NCBI GenBank assembly: GCA_015711875.1
Contig: JACVJG010000177.1
Coordinates: 1-6,539 of the forward strand
From: Candidatus Solincola jinzensis
GTDB lineage: Bacteria > Actinomycetota > Geothermincolia > Geothermincolales > RBG-13-55-18
Direction: 5' to 3'
DNA length: 6,539 nucleotides
Shown here: piece by piece, positions 1-5,860 of the stretch
How the letters are laid out: each line of letters opens with the position of its first letter
How positions within the stretch are numbered: position 1 is the stretch's first letter
Translations under genes and position numbers: made by a program
Notes under the pieces: model-generated
Seen by the model: only the letters and a program-made list of their open reading frames with translations
Databases searched by the model: none
What the model was told of the DNA's origin: nothing

Positions 1-797
1 TTCTCCTTCACCGCCGCGAAGGCGGAGATGAGGTCACTGCCACCGACCGCGAAACCCACGCGCCAGCCGGTCATGTTGTAGGTCTTGGAAAGGGAGTGAA
101 ACTCGACCGCGATGTCTTTCGCGCCCTCTACCTCCAGCAGCGATGGCGCCCGGTATCCGTCGTAGGTGATCTCGGAATAGGCGAGGTCGTGGGCGATGAC
201 CACCTGGTGTTTGCGAGCTAGAAAAACGAGCTCCTCCATGAAAGCGAGGTCGGCCACCGCCGCGGTGGGGTTGTTGGGGTAATTGAGGAAGACCAGCTCC
301 GCCTTGCGCCAGGCATCATCGGCTATATCGCGCAGGCGCGGGAGGAAACCCTCCTCTTCCTCCAGCGGGATATCCAGGGGTATCCCACCGCTGAAGGCCA
401 CGGAGGTGCGGTAAACGGGGTAGGCAGGATCTGGAACCAGAGCCAGGTCGCCGGGATCCAGCAAGGCCATGGGAAGATGGGCGATGCCTTCCTTTGACCC
501 GATTAGGGCGAGCACCTCTTTCTCGGGGTCCAGACTCACCCCGAAGCGGCCCTGGAACCATTCCGCCACCGCCTCGCGGTAACGTGCCATGCCGCGATAG
601 GAAGGATAGCGGTGGTTTTCCGGTCGCGCCGCCTCCTCACAGAGCCGTTCCACCACGTGGGGAGGGGTCGGGAGGTCCGGGTCCCCTACCCCGAAGTTGA
701 TGACGTCCACGCCCTGGGAGCGCTTTTCATCTATGCGCCGGTCTATCTCTGCGAACAGGTAGGGCGGGAGTTCTTCGATCCTTTTTGCTACTTTCAA
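1..797 (-). CDS. dapL: LL-diaminopimelate aminotransferase, C-terminus cut by window edge
   Basis: PLP-dependent fold-type I aminotransferase that would convert tetrahydrodipicolinate plus glutamate to LL-diaminopimelate in the cytoplasm, bypassing the succinylase/acetylase branches of lysine synthesis. The 265 visible residues include the N-terminal block KRIEELPPYLFAEID, GVGDPDLPTP (36-45), NHRYPSYRGM (61-70), the LNYPNNPT substrate/cofactor motif (171-178), and SLSKTYNMTGWR (235-246) with the Schiff-base lysine at K238. About 120-130 residues of the usual ~390 lie beyond position 1. The start is TTG at 797: an in-frame stop (813-815) lies just upstream, an AGGAGG sits four bases before it, and the product then begins as family members do. 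It follows dapF by 40 bases of unusually AT-rich spacer. The dapF neighbour supports DapL over a generic aspartate aminotransferase, but substrate choice cannot be proved from motifs alone. Confidence 0.8.
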   Translation of the reverse strand, partial: MKVAKRIEELPPYLFAEIDRRIDEKRSQGVDVINFGVGDPDLPTPPHVVERLCEEAARPENHRYPSYRGMARYREAVAEWFQGRFGVSLDPEKEVLALIGSKEGIAHLPMALLDPGDLALVPDPAYPVYRTSVAFSGGIPLDIPLEEEEGFLPRLRDIADDAWRKAELVFLNYPNNPTAAVADLAFMEELVFLARKHQVVIAHDLAYSEITYDGYRAPSLLEVEGAKDIAVEFHSLSKTYNMTGWRVGFAVGGSDLISAFAAVKE

Positions 798-800
798 GCG

Positions 801-808
801 TCCTCCTC
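801..808 (-). promoter_or_regulatory. Strong Shine-Dalgarno fixing the TTG start of dapL
   Basis: Read on the minus strand, GAGGAGGA ends four bases before TTG (797-795). No ATG or GTG alternative exists between the in-frame stop at 813-815 and this site, so the ribosome binding site decides the start. The spacer between dapF and this site (about 811-837) is rich in A and T, unlike the surrounding GC-rich DNA, which should keep the site unstructured. Confidence 0.75.
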
Positions 809-837
809 TTTGCTATTCCTAAAAATGACAATAAAAA

Positions 838-1692
838 TTAATGTTCCAAATCGTAAGCCGGAGATAGTTCTCCCCGGAAGACCTCCACCGCCGGTCCCCT
901 CATGAGAAGGTGGCCGTTTTCGTCGGCGGAAATGACAAGGGTGCCTCCGGGCAGGGCAATGCGCAGGGGAAAGCGTCGCTTTGCGAGGTTCGCCGCCGCC
1001 ACCGCCGCGGCGCAGGCGCCGGTACCGCAAGCCTGCGTCTCGCCGACCCCGCGCTCCCATACCCTCAGCACTATCAAGTCGCCGTCTCTAGCCTCCATGA
1101 ACTCCACGTTGGTTCGCTTGGGGAACAAGGGGTGCCTCTCGATCTCGGGCCCCAGGGTTGCGACAGGCGCGGTTGAAGCGTCCTCGACCGCTATCACGCA
1201 GTGCGGGTTGCCCATGGAGACGCAGAAAGCCCGCAGCCTTCCCCACGCCCGGGTGTCGATGCTCACTACCCCGGGTTCCTCCGGATGGTCGGGAGGAGGG
1301 AGGTCGGGCGAGGCCAGTTCCGGCAGGCCCATATCCACTTCCACTTCTCGCACTTCGCCGGCAGCCACCGACAAGCGTATGGACTTTACGCCTGCCTTGG
1401 TCTCTATGAGCATGTCGGTTTTCGCCATCCCCGCTCTTTCGTACAGGAATTTGGCCAGGCATCGAATACCGTTGCCGCACATCTCCGCCTCAGAGCCATC
1501 AGCGTTGAAGATGCGCATACGGGCGTCGCCGCCGGCGATGGGCGGACATGCGTATATAACTCCGTCGGCGCCTATGCCCGTATGTCTTCTGCACCATGCC
1601 TCCACTTGCCCAGGAGTGGGAGGCGGTGTGCCCGAAAACCCGTCCACAACCACGAAATCGTTCCCGGTGCCGTGATACTTGTAAAACCTCAT
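838..1692 (-). CDS. dapF: Diaminopimelate epimerase
   Basis: Cofactor-independent epimerase converting LL-diaminopimelate to meso-diaminopimelate, the direct precursor of lysine and the cross-linking residue of many peptidoglycans; cytoplasmic. The protein is complete at 284 residues, a normal length. It opens with the family signature MRFYKYHGTGNDF. The first catalytic cysteine is C72 in AEMCGNGIRC and the second is C222 in TQACGTGAC; these are the acid/base pair of the two-fold pseudo-symmetric fold. GNPHCVI (161-167) and ERGVGETQ (213-220) are further conserved blocks. I chose ATG at 1692 because GGAG lies five bases upstream and homologues begin here. A GTG six codons earlier (1710) keeps the frame open but has no good ribosome binding site. 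The next gene downstream is dapL, which makes its substrate. A 156-base gap separates it from miaA, so it may have its own promoter, though I could not identify one. Confidence 0.96.
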   Translation of the reverse strand: MRFYKYHGTGNDFVVVDGFSGTPPPTPGQVEAWCRRHTGIGADGVIYACPPIAGGDARMRIFNADGSEAEMCGNGIRCLAKFLYERAGMAKTDMLIETKAGVKSIRLSVAAGEVREVEVDMGLPELASPDLPPPDHPEEPGVVSIDTRAWGRLRAFCVSMGNPHCVIAVEDASTAPVATLGPEIERHPLFPKRTNVEFMEARDGDLIVLRVWERGVGETQACGTGACAAAVAAANLAKRRFPLRIALPGGTLVISADENGHLLMRGPAVEVFRGELSPAYDLEH

Positions 1693-1848
1693 CGCATCTC
1701 CAAACCGCACGGCGTCTCGTTTTCCGCGGCCAAGCGCTCAGTGCGTCCCTCATGGACTGTTGACGACCTAGCCGAAAATCCCGATGGCCATCGCCCGTTC
1801 GGCGCATGCTGAGCCCGCTCGAGGCGTTCGAGGCACGCCCTTTACCCT
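1693..1848. other. miaA-dapF intergenic gap, no gene recognised
   Basis: 156 bases between the miaA stop and the dapF start. It holds a perfect 12-base palindrome CGATGGCCATCG at 1782-1793 and a weak inverted repeat (CTCGA at 1818-1822, TCGAG at 1828-1832) close after miaA. The minus strand also carries a tandem TAAAGGG pair at the miaA stop codon. Short minus-strand reading frames exist but have poor start contexts and no recognisable product. No clear promoter or T-tailed terminator is visible. Confidence 0.5.
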
Positions 1849-2814
1849 TTACCTCAGCCCCAGTTCCTTGACGAGATGATCGCGTATCGTGAGCGCCGTC
1901 GCCCTGTAGCGATCCGGGTCCCCGCTCGCATCCATCTCTATCCACAGGAGCTCCGGGATGCGCCTGAACCAGGTGAGTTGGCGCTTGGCGTAGTTGCGGG
2001 ATCTCCGCTTGACTTTATCGATAGTTTCCTCGAGGGATACCCCCGTGTCAAGGTGGCCTACGACTTCCCGGTACCCTAGTGCTTGCGCCGCGGTGCGCGA
2101 CAGCCCACCTTCGCGAAGCAATCCTCGCACCTCTTCAACCAGCCCGGAAGCGAACATCTCCTCCACGCGGCGGTCGATACGGCGATAGAGCTCCTGTCGT
2201 GGCAGCGTCAACACGGCGCCGGCGTAGCGGTAAAAACGGCGCTGCTCTCCTCTCCTGGTCTGGAAGGCGGAGAAAGGCTTTCCCGTGCGCCTGTAGACCT
2301 CCATGGCCCTTATCACCCGCCGCAGGTTCTGCATGCCCTCGCTGCGCGCGAAATGGGGGTCGATCTCGGCGAGGCTTCGTTTCAGGCCTTCGGGATCACG
2401 TGCCGCCCATTCCTCGAGGCTCCGCCGCAGGCGGTCATCCGAACTGCCGGGGGGAAAGCGCAGGTCAAAAACCACTGCCTCGAAATAAAGACCTGTACCC
2501 CCCACCAGCAGAGGGATCTTGCCTCGCGATGCCGTTTCCTCCACCGCCTTTCTTGCCTGTTCCTGGAAAAGAGCGACGGAGTACTCTGTTGTGGGGTCGG
2601 CGATATCGATCATGTGATGGGTGACGCGGCGGAGCATGTCTACGCTCGGTTTGGCGGTTCCTATATCCATGCCCCGATAGACCTGCATGGAGTCTATGGA
2701 TATGATCTCGACGTCAAGGAAGGACGCCAGCTCCACCGCGACGCGGCTCTTGCCCACCGCCGTCGGCCCGAGGATAGCAGCTACCCGCACCTGGCTGCCA
2801 GCGCCTTCGCCCAT
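1849..2814 (-). CDS. miaA: tRNA dimethylallyltransferase
   Basis: Transfers the dimethylallyl group of DMAPP to N6 of A37 in tRNAs reading UNN codons, giving i6A37, the substrate of MiaB. Complete at 321 residues, within the family's usual 300-320. Visible landmarks are the P-loop GPTAVGKS (16-23), the block IISIDSMQVYRGMDIGTAKP with the likely catalytic aspartate D41, HHMIDIADP (66-74), LLVGGTGLYFEAVV (102-115) with the conserved threonine T107, RRVIRAMEVYRRTGKP in the middle, and near the end ALGYREVVGHL followed by RNYAKRQLTWFRR, the tRNA-contacting region. Start is ATG 2814, with GAGG four bases upstream. Only nine bases separate it from the AMMECR1-domain gene, so translational coupling is likely. 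All family landmarks are intact. Confidence 0.97.
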   Translation of the reverse strand: MGEGAGSQVRVAAILGPTAVGKSRVAVELASFLDVEIISIDSMQVYRGMDIGTAKPSVDMLRRVTHHMIDIADPTTEYSVALFQEQARKAVEETASRGKIPLLVGGTGLYFEAVVFDLRFPPGSSDDRLRRSLEEWAARDPEGLKRSLAEIDPHFARSEGMQNLRRVIRAMEVYRRTGKPFSAFQTRRGEQRRFYRYAGAVLTLPRQELYRRIDRRVEEMFASGLVEEVRGLLREGGLSRTAAQALGYREVVGHLDTGVSLEETIDKVKRRSRNYAKRQLTWFRRIPELLWIEMDASGDPDRYRATALTIRDHLVKELGLR

Positions 2815-2823
2815 ATCGCCTCG

Positions 2824-3363
2824 TCAGTGATACCGGTTCACGGTGAAGCGGAAAAGCTGAATGGGTTCGTGAGCCCCTATCCCGGCTTTGGCGCGGGCGA
2901 TCTCGAGCTGCTGTTCAACGCTGTCCACCCCTTCCAGGTCGGGAAGCAGCAATCCCACCCTGCCCCCTCTCTTGACTATCACCCCATAACGTTTGGGGTC
3001 GAGGAAAGAGGCGTCGGGAACCGGCTCGGGCTCGCTGAGAACATCGACGCTTATATCTAGCTCCGGTATCTCCTCTGGGGACACAGGAGGAAAACGCGGG
3101 TCGCGGGTGGCGGCGCTTATGGCGTTGCTGATGATCTCCTCAGCGAGGTTCTCGTAACAGGGCTGGAAGGTGCCTATGCATCCCCGCAGCTCTCCGCGTT
3201 TCTTCAAGCTGACGAAGGCGGCCGCCCTTTCCTCCAGCGCCGGGTCCAGCTCTCCCGCCTGTGGCGCACGCAGGCGCCGGCCCTCTTTTACCCAGGCATC
3301 GATGGCGGCTCTCGCCAGCCTGACATGTGGGCTGCCTCCGGATGTCGCGTCCTTTTCCCTCAT
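2824..3363 (-). CDS. amrA: AMMECR1-domain protein (AmmeMemoRadiSam system protein A-like)
   Basis: A 179-residue single-domain protein of the AMMECR1 family. The diagnostic motif LRGCIG is at 59-64. Other conserved stretches are [11 protein letters not shown] near the N-terminus, [30 protein letters not shown] (81-110), [37 protein letters not shown] in the third quarter, and a C-terminal [12 protein letters not shown]. The biochemical role of the bacterial family is not established. It is named for co-occurrence with MEMO-like and radical-SAM proteins, and many relatives carry a LigB-like domain fused at the N-terminus. Here that partner is the separate gene just upstream, 11 bases away. Start is ATG 3363, preceded by AGGAGGTG that overlaps the upstream gene's TAG. 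The same frame is open upstream to at least 3504, but that stretch overlaps the upstream gene and has no family resemblance. miaA follows after nine bases. Confidence 0.85.
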   Translation of the reverse strand: MREKDATSGGSPHVRLARAAIDAWVKEGRRLRAPQAGELDPALEERAAAFVSLKKRGELRGCIGTFQPCYENLAEEIISNAISAATRDPRFPPVSPEEIPELDISVDVLSEPEPVPDASFLDPKRYGVIVKRGGRVGLLLPDLEGVDSVEQQLEIARAKAGIGAHEPIQLFRFTVNRYH

Positions 3364-3368
3364 GGAAA

Positions 3369-3377
3369 CACCTCCTA
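3369..3377 (-). promoter_or_regulatory. Ribosome binding site of amrA overlapping the upstream stop codon
   Basis: On the minus strand the TAG stop of the LigB-like gene (3377-3375) runs directly into AGGAGGTG, followed by six bases and ATG (3363). This arrangement favours termination and re-initiation by the same ribosomes. It also argues that the two domains are made as separate proteins. Confidence 0.7.
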
Positions 3378-4208
3378 AACGTTCCGCGTATGCAGCGAAA
3401 CCAGGTAGCCGACTCCGAAGGGTCCCTCGTAGGAAAGCACCTCGTTGCGCAGAGCGCCGTCCCTGAGGGCTCCCCACATGGCATGGATGGAACGGAAACC
3501 GCACTCCCCCGCCTCTTCCACCAGGTCCTCGGGGATATCCCGCAGGGCCTCGAAGTCACCTGAGGCGGCGATATCGCGGATACGGGCGTCAAACTCGGCA
3601 CCCCGCGGGCTGTACCCCGCCGGGGCTCCCCGTGTCAAGCGATGAGAGAGGTCGCCGCTGGCCACGAAAACCGCCCTGCGGCCGAGCGCCTCGCAGGCCC
3701 TGGCGGCGGCGCGGCCGAGTTCATAGTGATCGCGGTAGGAGAGGCCGGATATGGACAGGCAGACCACGGGGGTCTCAAAGGCCTGGTCCAGGTAGTAAAG
3801 GGGCACCAGAAGTCCGTGGTCCAGCTCTTCTCCCCCCTCATACCAGCGGCCGTATTGCGGAGAGGAGCTCGCCAGCGGTAATCCCTCCATCCGCGCCACC
3901 TCCAGCAGCGCCTCGACCAGCTCGAGGTCGTTGCGCTTGGAGATGCGCACGCGCGGCTGTCCGAAGGAAGCGAAGCTTCCAGTCATCTCGGGCGTGGCTT
4001 TGACGGTGAACGCATCGCGGTACATCGGGGTGTGGGGGGAGATCATCACCAGGTCCGAGGGCTCGAGGTCTTTCAGCCTGCGCGCCAGCTCTTCCATGGC
4101 CAGATAAGTCGAGCGCACTTTCTCGCGATCGCGGCCACCTATGGCCGGTATGAGCAGTGGCGGATGGGGAACTATACAGCCGGCCGCTATCCCTCCATTG
4201 AGAGCCAT
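3375..4208 (-). CDS. LigB/MEMO-like class III extradiol dioxygenase-fold protein (AmmeMemoRadiSam-associated)
   Basis: A complete protein of 277 residues related to the LigB catalytic subunit of class III extradiol ring-cleavage dioxygenases and, more distantly, to MEMO proteins. Likely metal-site or active-site positions are H15 in [12 protein letters not shown]59 in MISPHTP, H131 in [14 protein letters not shown]189 in [10 protein letters not shown], and C236 in [14 protein letters not shown], which sits where MEMO1 has its conserved cysteine. It ends in the typical [15 protein letters not shown] true ring-cleaving activity is not implied: for most relatives in this arrangement the substrate is unknown. 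The start is ATG 4208, preceded by GGGGGTG and followed by the family-like N-terminus. An in-frame GTG at 4352 would add 48 residues with no family resemblance. The amrA gene follows in a different frame after 11 bases; in many relatives the two are one fused protein. Confidence 0.82.
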   Translation of the reverse strand: MALNGGIAAGCIVPHPPLLIPAIGGRDREKVRSTYLAMEELARRLKDLEPSDLVMISPHTPMYRDAFTVKATPEMTGSFASFGQPRVRISKRNDLELVEALLEVARMEGLPLASSSPQYGRWYEGGEELDHGLLVPLYYLDQAFETPVVCLSISGLSYRDHYELGRAAARACEALGRRAVFVASGDLSHRLTRGAPAGYSPRGAEFDARIRDIAASGDFEALRDIPEDLVEEAGECGFRSIHAMWGALRDGALRNEVLSYEGPFGVGYLVSLHTRNV

Positions 4209-4277
4209 GGCATCACCCCCGTCTTCGACGATATCCTTCCGGGACGCGTTCAATCGCCCTTTTCTGGCTCCGCTTAT

Positions 4278-4305
4278 AGCATACCCACGCTCGCGAGAAT
4301 GGAAA
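4278..4305 (-). promoter_or_regulatory. Weak candidate sigma-70-type promoter for the LigB-like/amrA/miaA genes
   Basis: On the minus strand TTTCCA (4305-4300) and TATGCT (4283-4278) are separated by 16 bases. Each matches four of six consensus bases. It lies about 70 bases before the ATG at 4208, in a gap long enough to need a promoter. An eight-base palindrome CTCGCGAG (4290-4297) lies inside the spacer. The match is weak and could be chance. Confidence 0.22.
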
Positions 4306-4311
4306 CGCTCT

Positions 4312-4338
4312 CGGAGGCTTGTCGGCCGTCGGCCTCCG
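4312..4338. repeat. GC-rich inverted repeat in the miaB-LigB gap
   Basis: CGGAGGC at 4312-4318 is the exact reverse complement of GCCTCCG at 4332-4338, separated by 13 bases that contain CGGCCG. An RNA from either strand could fold a seven-pair stem. No run of T follows on either strand, so it is not a standard intrinsic terminator. It could be a leader structure, a protein-binding site or chance in GC-rich DNA. Confidence 0.4.
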
Positions 4339-4436
4339 CGCGTGGAAAGCACCGCCGCGGATGAGCCCGAAATAGCGACCGTCGCGTACTTTGAGAGCCC
4401 CGGTGATGGCGGAGACAGAACGGGGCTGCCATTCCC

Positions 4437-4484
4437 TCAGCGCCACGGGAGATGAGGTGGCGGGAACGCTTTTTCCGGCCGCAT
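4437..4484 (-). CDS. Possible 15-residue leader ORF (hypothetical)
   Basis: Read on the minus strand, AGGAGG is followed by four bases and ATG at 4484, opening a frame that encodes MRPEKAFPPPHLPWR and stops at TGA (4439-4437). The ribosome binding site is among the best in the window, yet no longer gene follows in this frame. The peptide holds a PPP run, a sequence type known to slow ribosomes without EF-P, so a leader-peptide role for the downstream genes is conceivable. A purine-rich sequence meeting an ATG by chance is equally possible. Confidence 0.2.
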   Translation of the reverse strand: MRPEKAFPPPHLPWR

Positions 4485-4508
4485 CCTCCCTCCTGTGGGC
4501 GTTTTGTC

Positions 4509-5822
4509 TCAGGATATCACCTCCAGGAGAACCCCTCGCAGGCTCCAGCTTCCCGACGCGGTGACGCGAACGCGCACCAGCCTTCCCGTGAGATCATCGC
4601 CTGCGCGCTGGAAATGAATCGGGAAGTTACGCCGCGTGCGCGCCGTCCAGAAGCCCGGGTCCCTGCGGCTGGGCCCGTATACGAGCGCTTCGCGCTCCCG
4701 GCCTACCTCCTCCCGCAGAGCCTCGGCGGTGATGCGACGGGTCAGCTCCGTTAGCCTCTGCATGCGCTCACGCTTCGCCTCGGGCGATACGTCGTCTTCC
4801 AGCAAAGCCGCCGGCGTTCCCGGCCGCGGGTTGAAAACGAAGGTGTAGGCGGTTTCGAAACGGCAGAGCTCCACCATTTCCAGGGTCGACTGGAAGTCTT
4901 CCTCGCTTTCGCCGGGAAAACCCACGATGATGTCGGTGGACAGCGCGACGTCATCCACTACCTTCCGCAGCGTCCTGGCCTTTTTCAGGTAGTCCTCTCT
5001 GTCGTAACCGCGGCCCATGGCCTCGAGGACGCGGTCGGATCCGGCCTGTAGGGGTAGATGGACGTACTCGCATACCCCCGGGGTCTCGGCTATGGCGTGC
5101 ATGACATCGAGGTCGAAGTCCCTGGGATGGGAGGTGGTGAAACGGAACCATGTCTGCGGGTAAGCCGACCCCAGAGTCCTCAGCAGGTCCGCGAAGCGGC
5201 TCCTACCCTCTTCCCTGCGACGGTATGAATCGACGTTCTGGCCGATAAGGTTCACCTCCCTGGCGCCGTTCGCCACGTGCCTTCCCACCTCCTCCACGAT
5301 CTCTTCCATGGGTCGGCTGCTCTCCCTTCCCCTCACATAGGGGACCACGCAATAGGTACAGAAGTTGTCGCAGCCGTTGGTGATGGTGACCCAGGAACGG
5401 AAAGCCTCTCGCCTTTTGCAGGGAAGATCGCGTATCGCCAGCCCGCTCATGGAGGTGGCAGTGACTTTGCCTTGCGCCGCCCGCTGTAACAGGGAGGCGA
5501 TCTCAGGATACTGGTGGGTTCCGAACACAAGGTCGACATGAGGCGCACGCTTCAGGATAAGCTCGCCTTCCTTCTGCGCCAGACACCCTCCCACCGCGAT
5601 CAACGCGCCGTTCTTTTCCTTCAGGGGGCGCAGCGCGGAGAGCTTCCCGTAAAGCTTGCGCTCGGCGCTTTCCCTCACGCAGCAGGTGATGAGGATGATG
5701 GCGCCGGCGCCCTCGAGGTCGCATTCCATCCATCCCTCGCGCTCCAGAAGACCCGCCACGCGTTCGGAGTCGTGGACGTTCATCTGGCATCCGAAAGTGA
5801 GCAAGGCGTAGCTTTTCCTCAT
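4509..5822 (-). CDS. miaB: tRNA-2-methylthio-N6-dimethylallyladenosine synthase (methylthiotransferase)
   Basis: Radical-SAM enzyme that methylthiolates i6A37 of tRNA to ms2i6A37, using two [4Fe-4S] clusters and SAM. Complete at 437 residues, as expected. The N-terminal MTTase domain has cluster cysteines C12 (TFGCQMN), C47 (ITCCVRE) and C80 (GGCLAQ). The radical-SAM motif is C151-x3-C155-x2-C158 in NGCDNFCTYCVVPYVRGRE. LIGQNVDSY, HLPLQAGSD and TDIIVGFPGE follow, and a C-terminal TRAM domain occupies about 375-437. FGCQMN marks MiaB rather than RimO or MtaB. The usual NTC motif reads ITC here: an isoleucine (I45) replaces the conserved asparagine, while the cysteine is kept. Start is ATG 5822; an in-frame TAA two codons upstream excludes an extension. 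The ribosome binding site is poor. The gene follows the TIM-barrel gene by 38 bases; miaA, the preceding pathway step, lies three genes downstream. Confidence 0.96.
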   Translation of the reverse strand: MRKSYALLTFGCQMNVHDSERVAGLLEREGWMECDLEGAGAIILITCCVRESAERKLYGKLSALRPLKEKNGALIAVGGCLAQKEGELILKRAPHVDLVFGTHQYPEIASLLQRAAQGKVTATSMSGLAIRDLPCKRREAFRSWVTITNGCDNFCTYCVVPYVRGRESSRPMEEIVEEVGRHVANGAREVNLIGQNVDSYRRREEGRSRFADLLRTLGSAYPQTWFRFTTSHPRDFDLDVMHAIAETPGVCEYVHLPLQAGSDRVLEAMGRGYDREDYLKKARTLRKVVDDVALSTDIIVGFPGESEEDFQSTLEMVELCRFETAYTFVFNPRPGTPAALLEDDVSPEAKRERMQRLTELTRRITAEALREEVGREREALVYGPSRRDPGFWTARTRRNFPIHFQRAGDDLTGRLVRVRVTASGSWSLRGVLLEVIS

Positions 5823-5860
5823 AGATTACATATTACCGCACGGAGAGCGTGAAGCGCCCT

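Larger units (their letters stand above)
4209..4508. other. 300-base gap between miaB and the LigB-like gene
   Basis: No gene is convincing here. Read on the minus strand it contains, in order, a possible 15-codon leader ORF behind a strong ribosome binding site (4484-4437), a GC-rich inverted repeat (4338-4312), a weak promoter-like pair (4305-4278), and then the ribosome binding site of the LigB-like gene. Minus-strand reading frames such as 4446-4213 and the upstream extension of the LigB-like frame have arginine-rich, non-family sequence and look like shadows. No T-tailed terminator is visible after miaB, so read-through from miaB is possible. Confidence 0.5.

Noticed and set aside
1693..1710. 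GTG at 1710 as the dapF start
   Set aside because: It has no clear ribosome binding site, whereas ATG 1692 has GGAG at proper spacing and gives the standard DapF N-terminus.
902..1812. Plus-strand frames of 257 and 203 codons opposite dapF
   Set aside because: They are antisense shadows of dapF, which has both catalytic cysteines and normal length; the translations are low-complexity and rich in Ser, Pro and Arg.
1818..1832. Possible transcription terminator after miaA
   Set aside because: The stem is only five pairs with no following T run, so it does not meet the pattern of an intrinsic terminator.
2083..3060. 325-codon plus-strand open frame opposite miaA and the end of amrA
   Set aside because: It lies fully antisense to two genes with clear family motifs, has no recognisable domain, and long antisense frames are expected in GC-rich coding DNA.
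3364..3504. Upstream extension of the AMMECR1 gene to 3504
   Set aside because: It would overlap the LigB-like coding sequence by over 120 bases, and the residues match no family. ATG 3363 has an excellent ribosome binding site.
4209..4352. 48-residue N-terminal extension of the LigB-like protein from GTG 4352
   Set aside because: The added residues are Arg/Ser-rich and unlike the family, while ATG 4208 has a ribosome binding site and starts directly before the conserved IVPHPPL block.
4213..4446. 77-codon minus-strand frame in the miaB-LigB gap
   Set aside because: GTG start without a ribosome binding site, composition typical of out-of-frame GC-rich DNA, and no recognisable motif.
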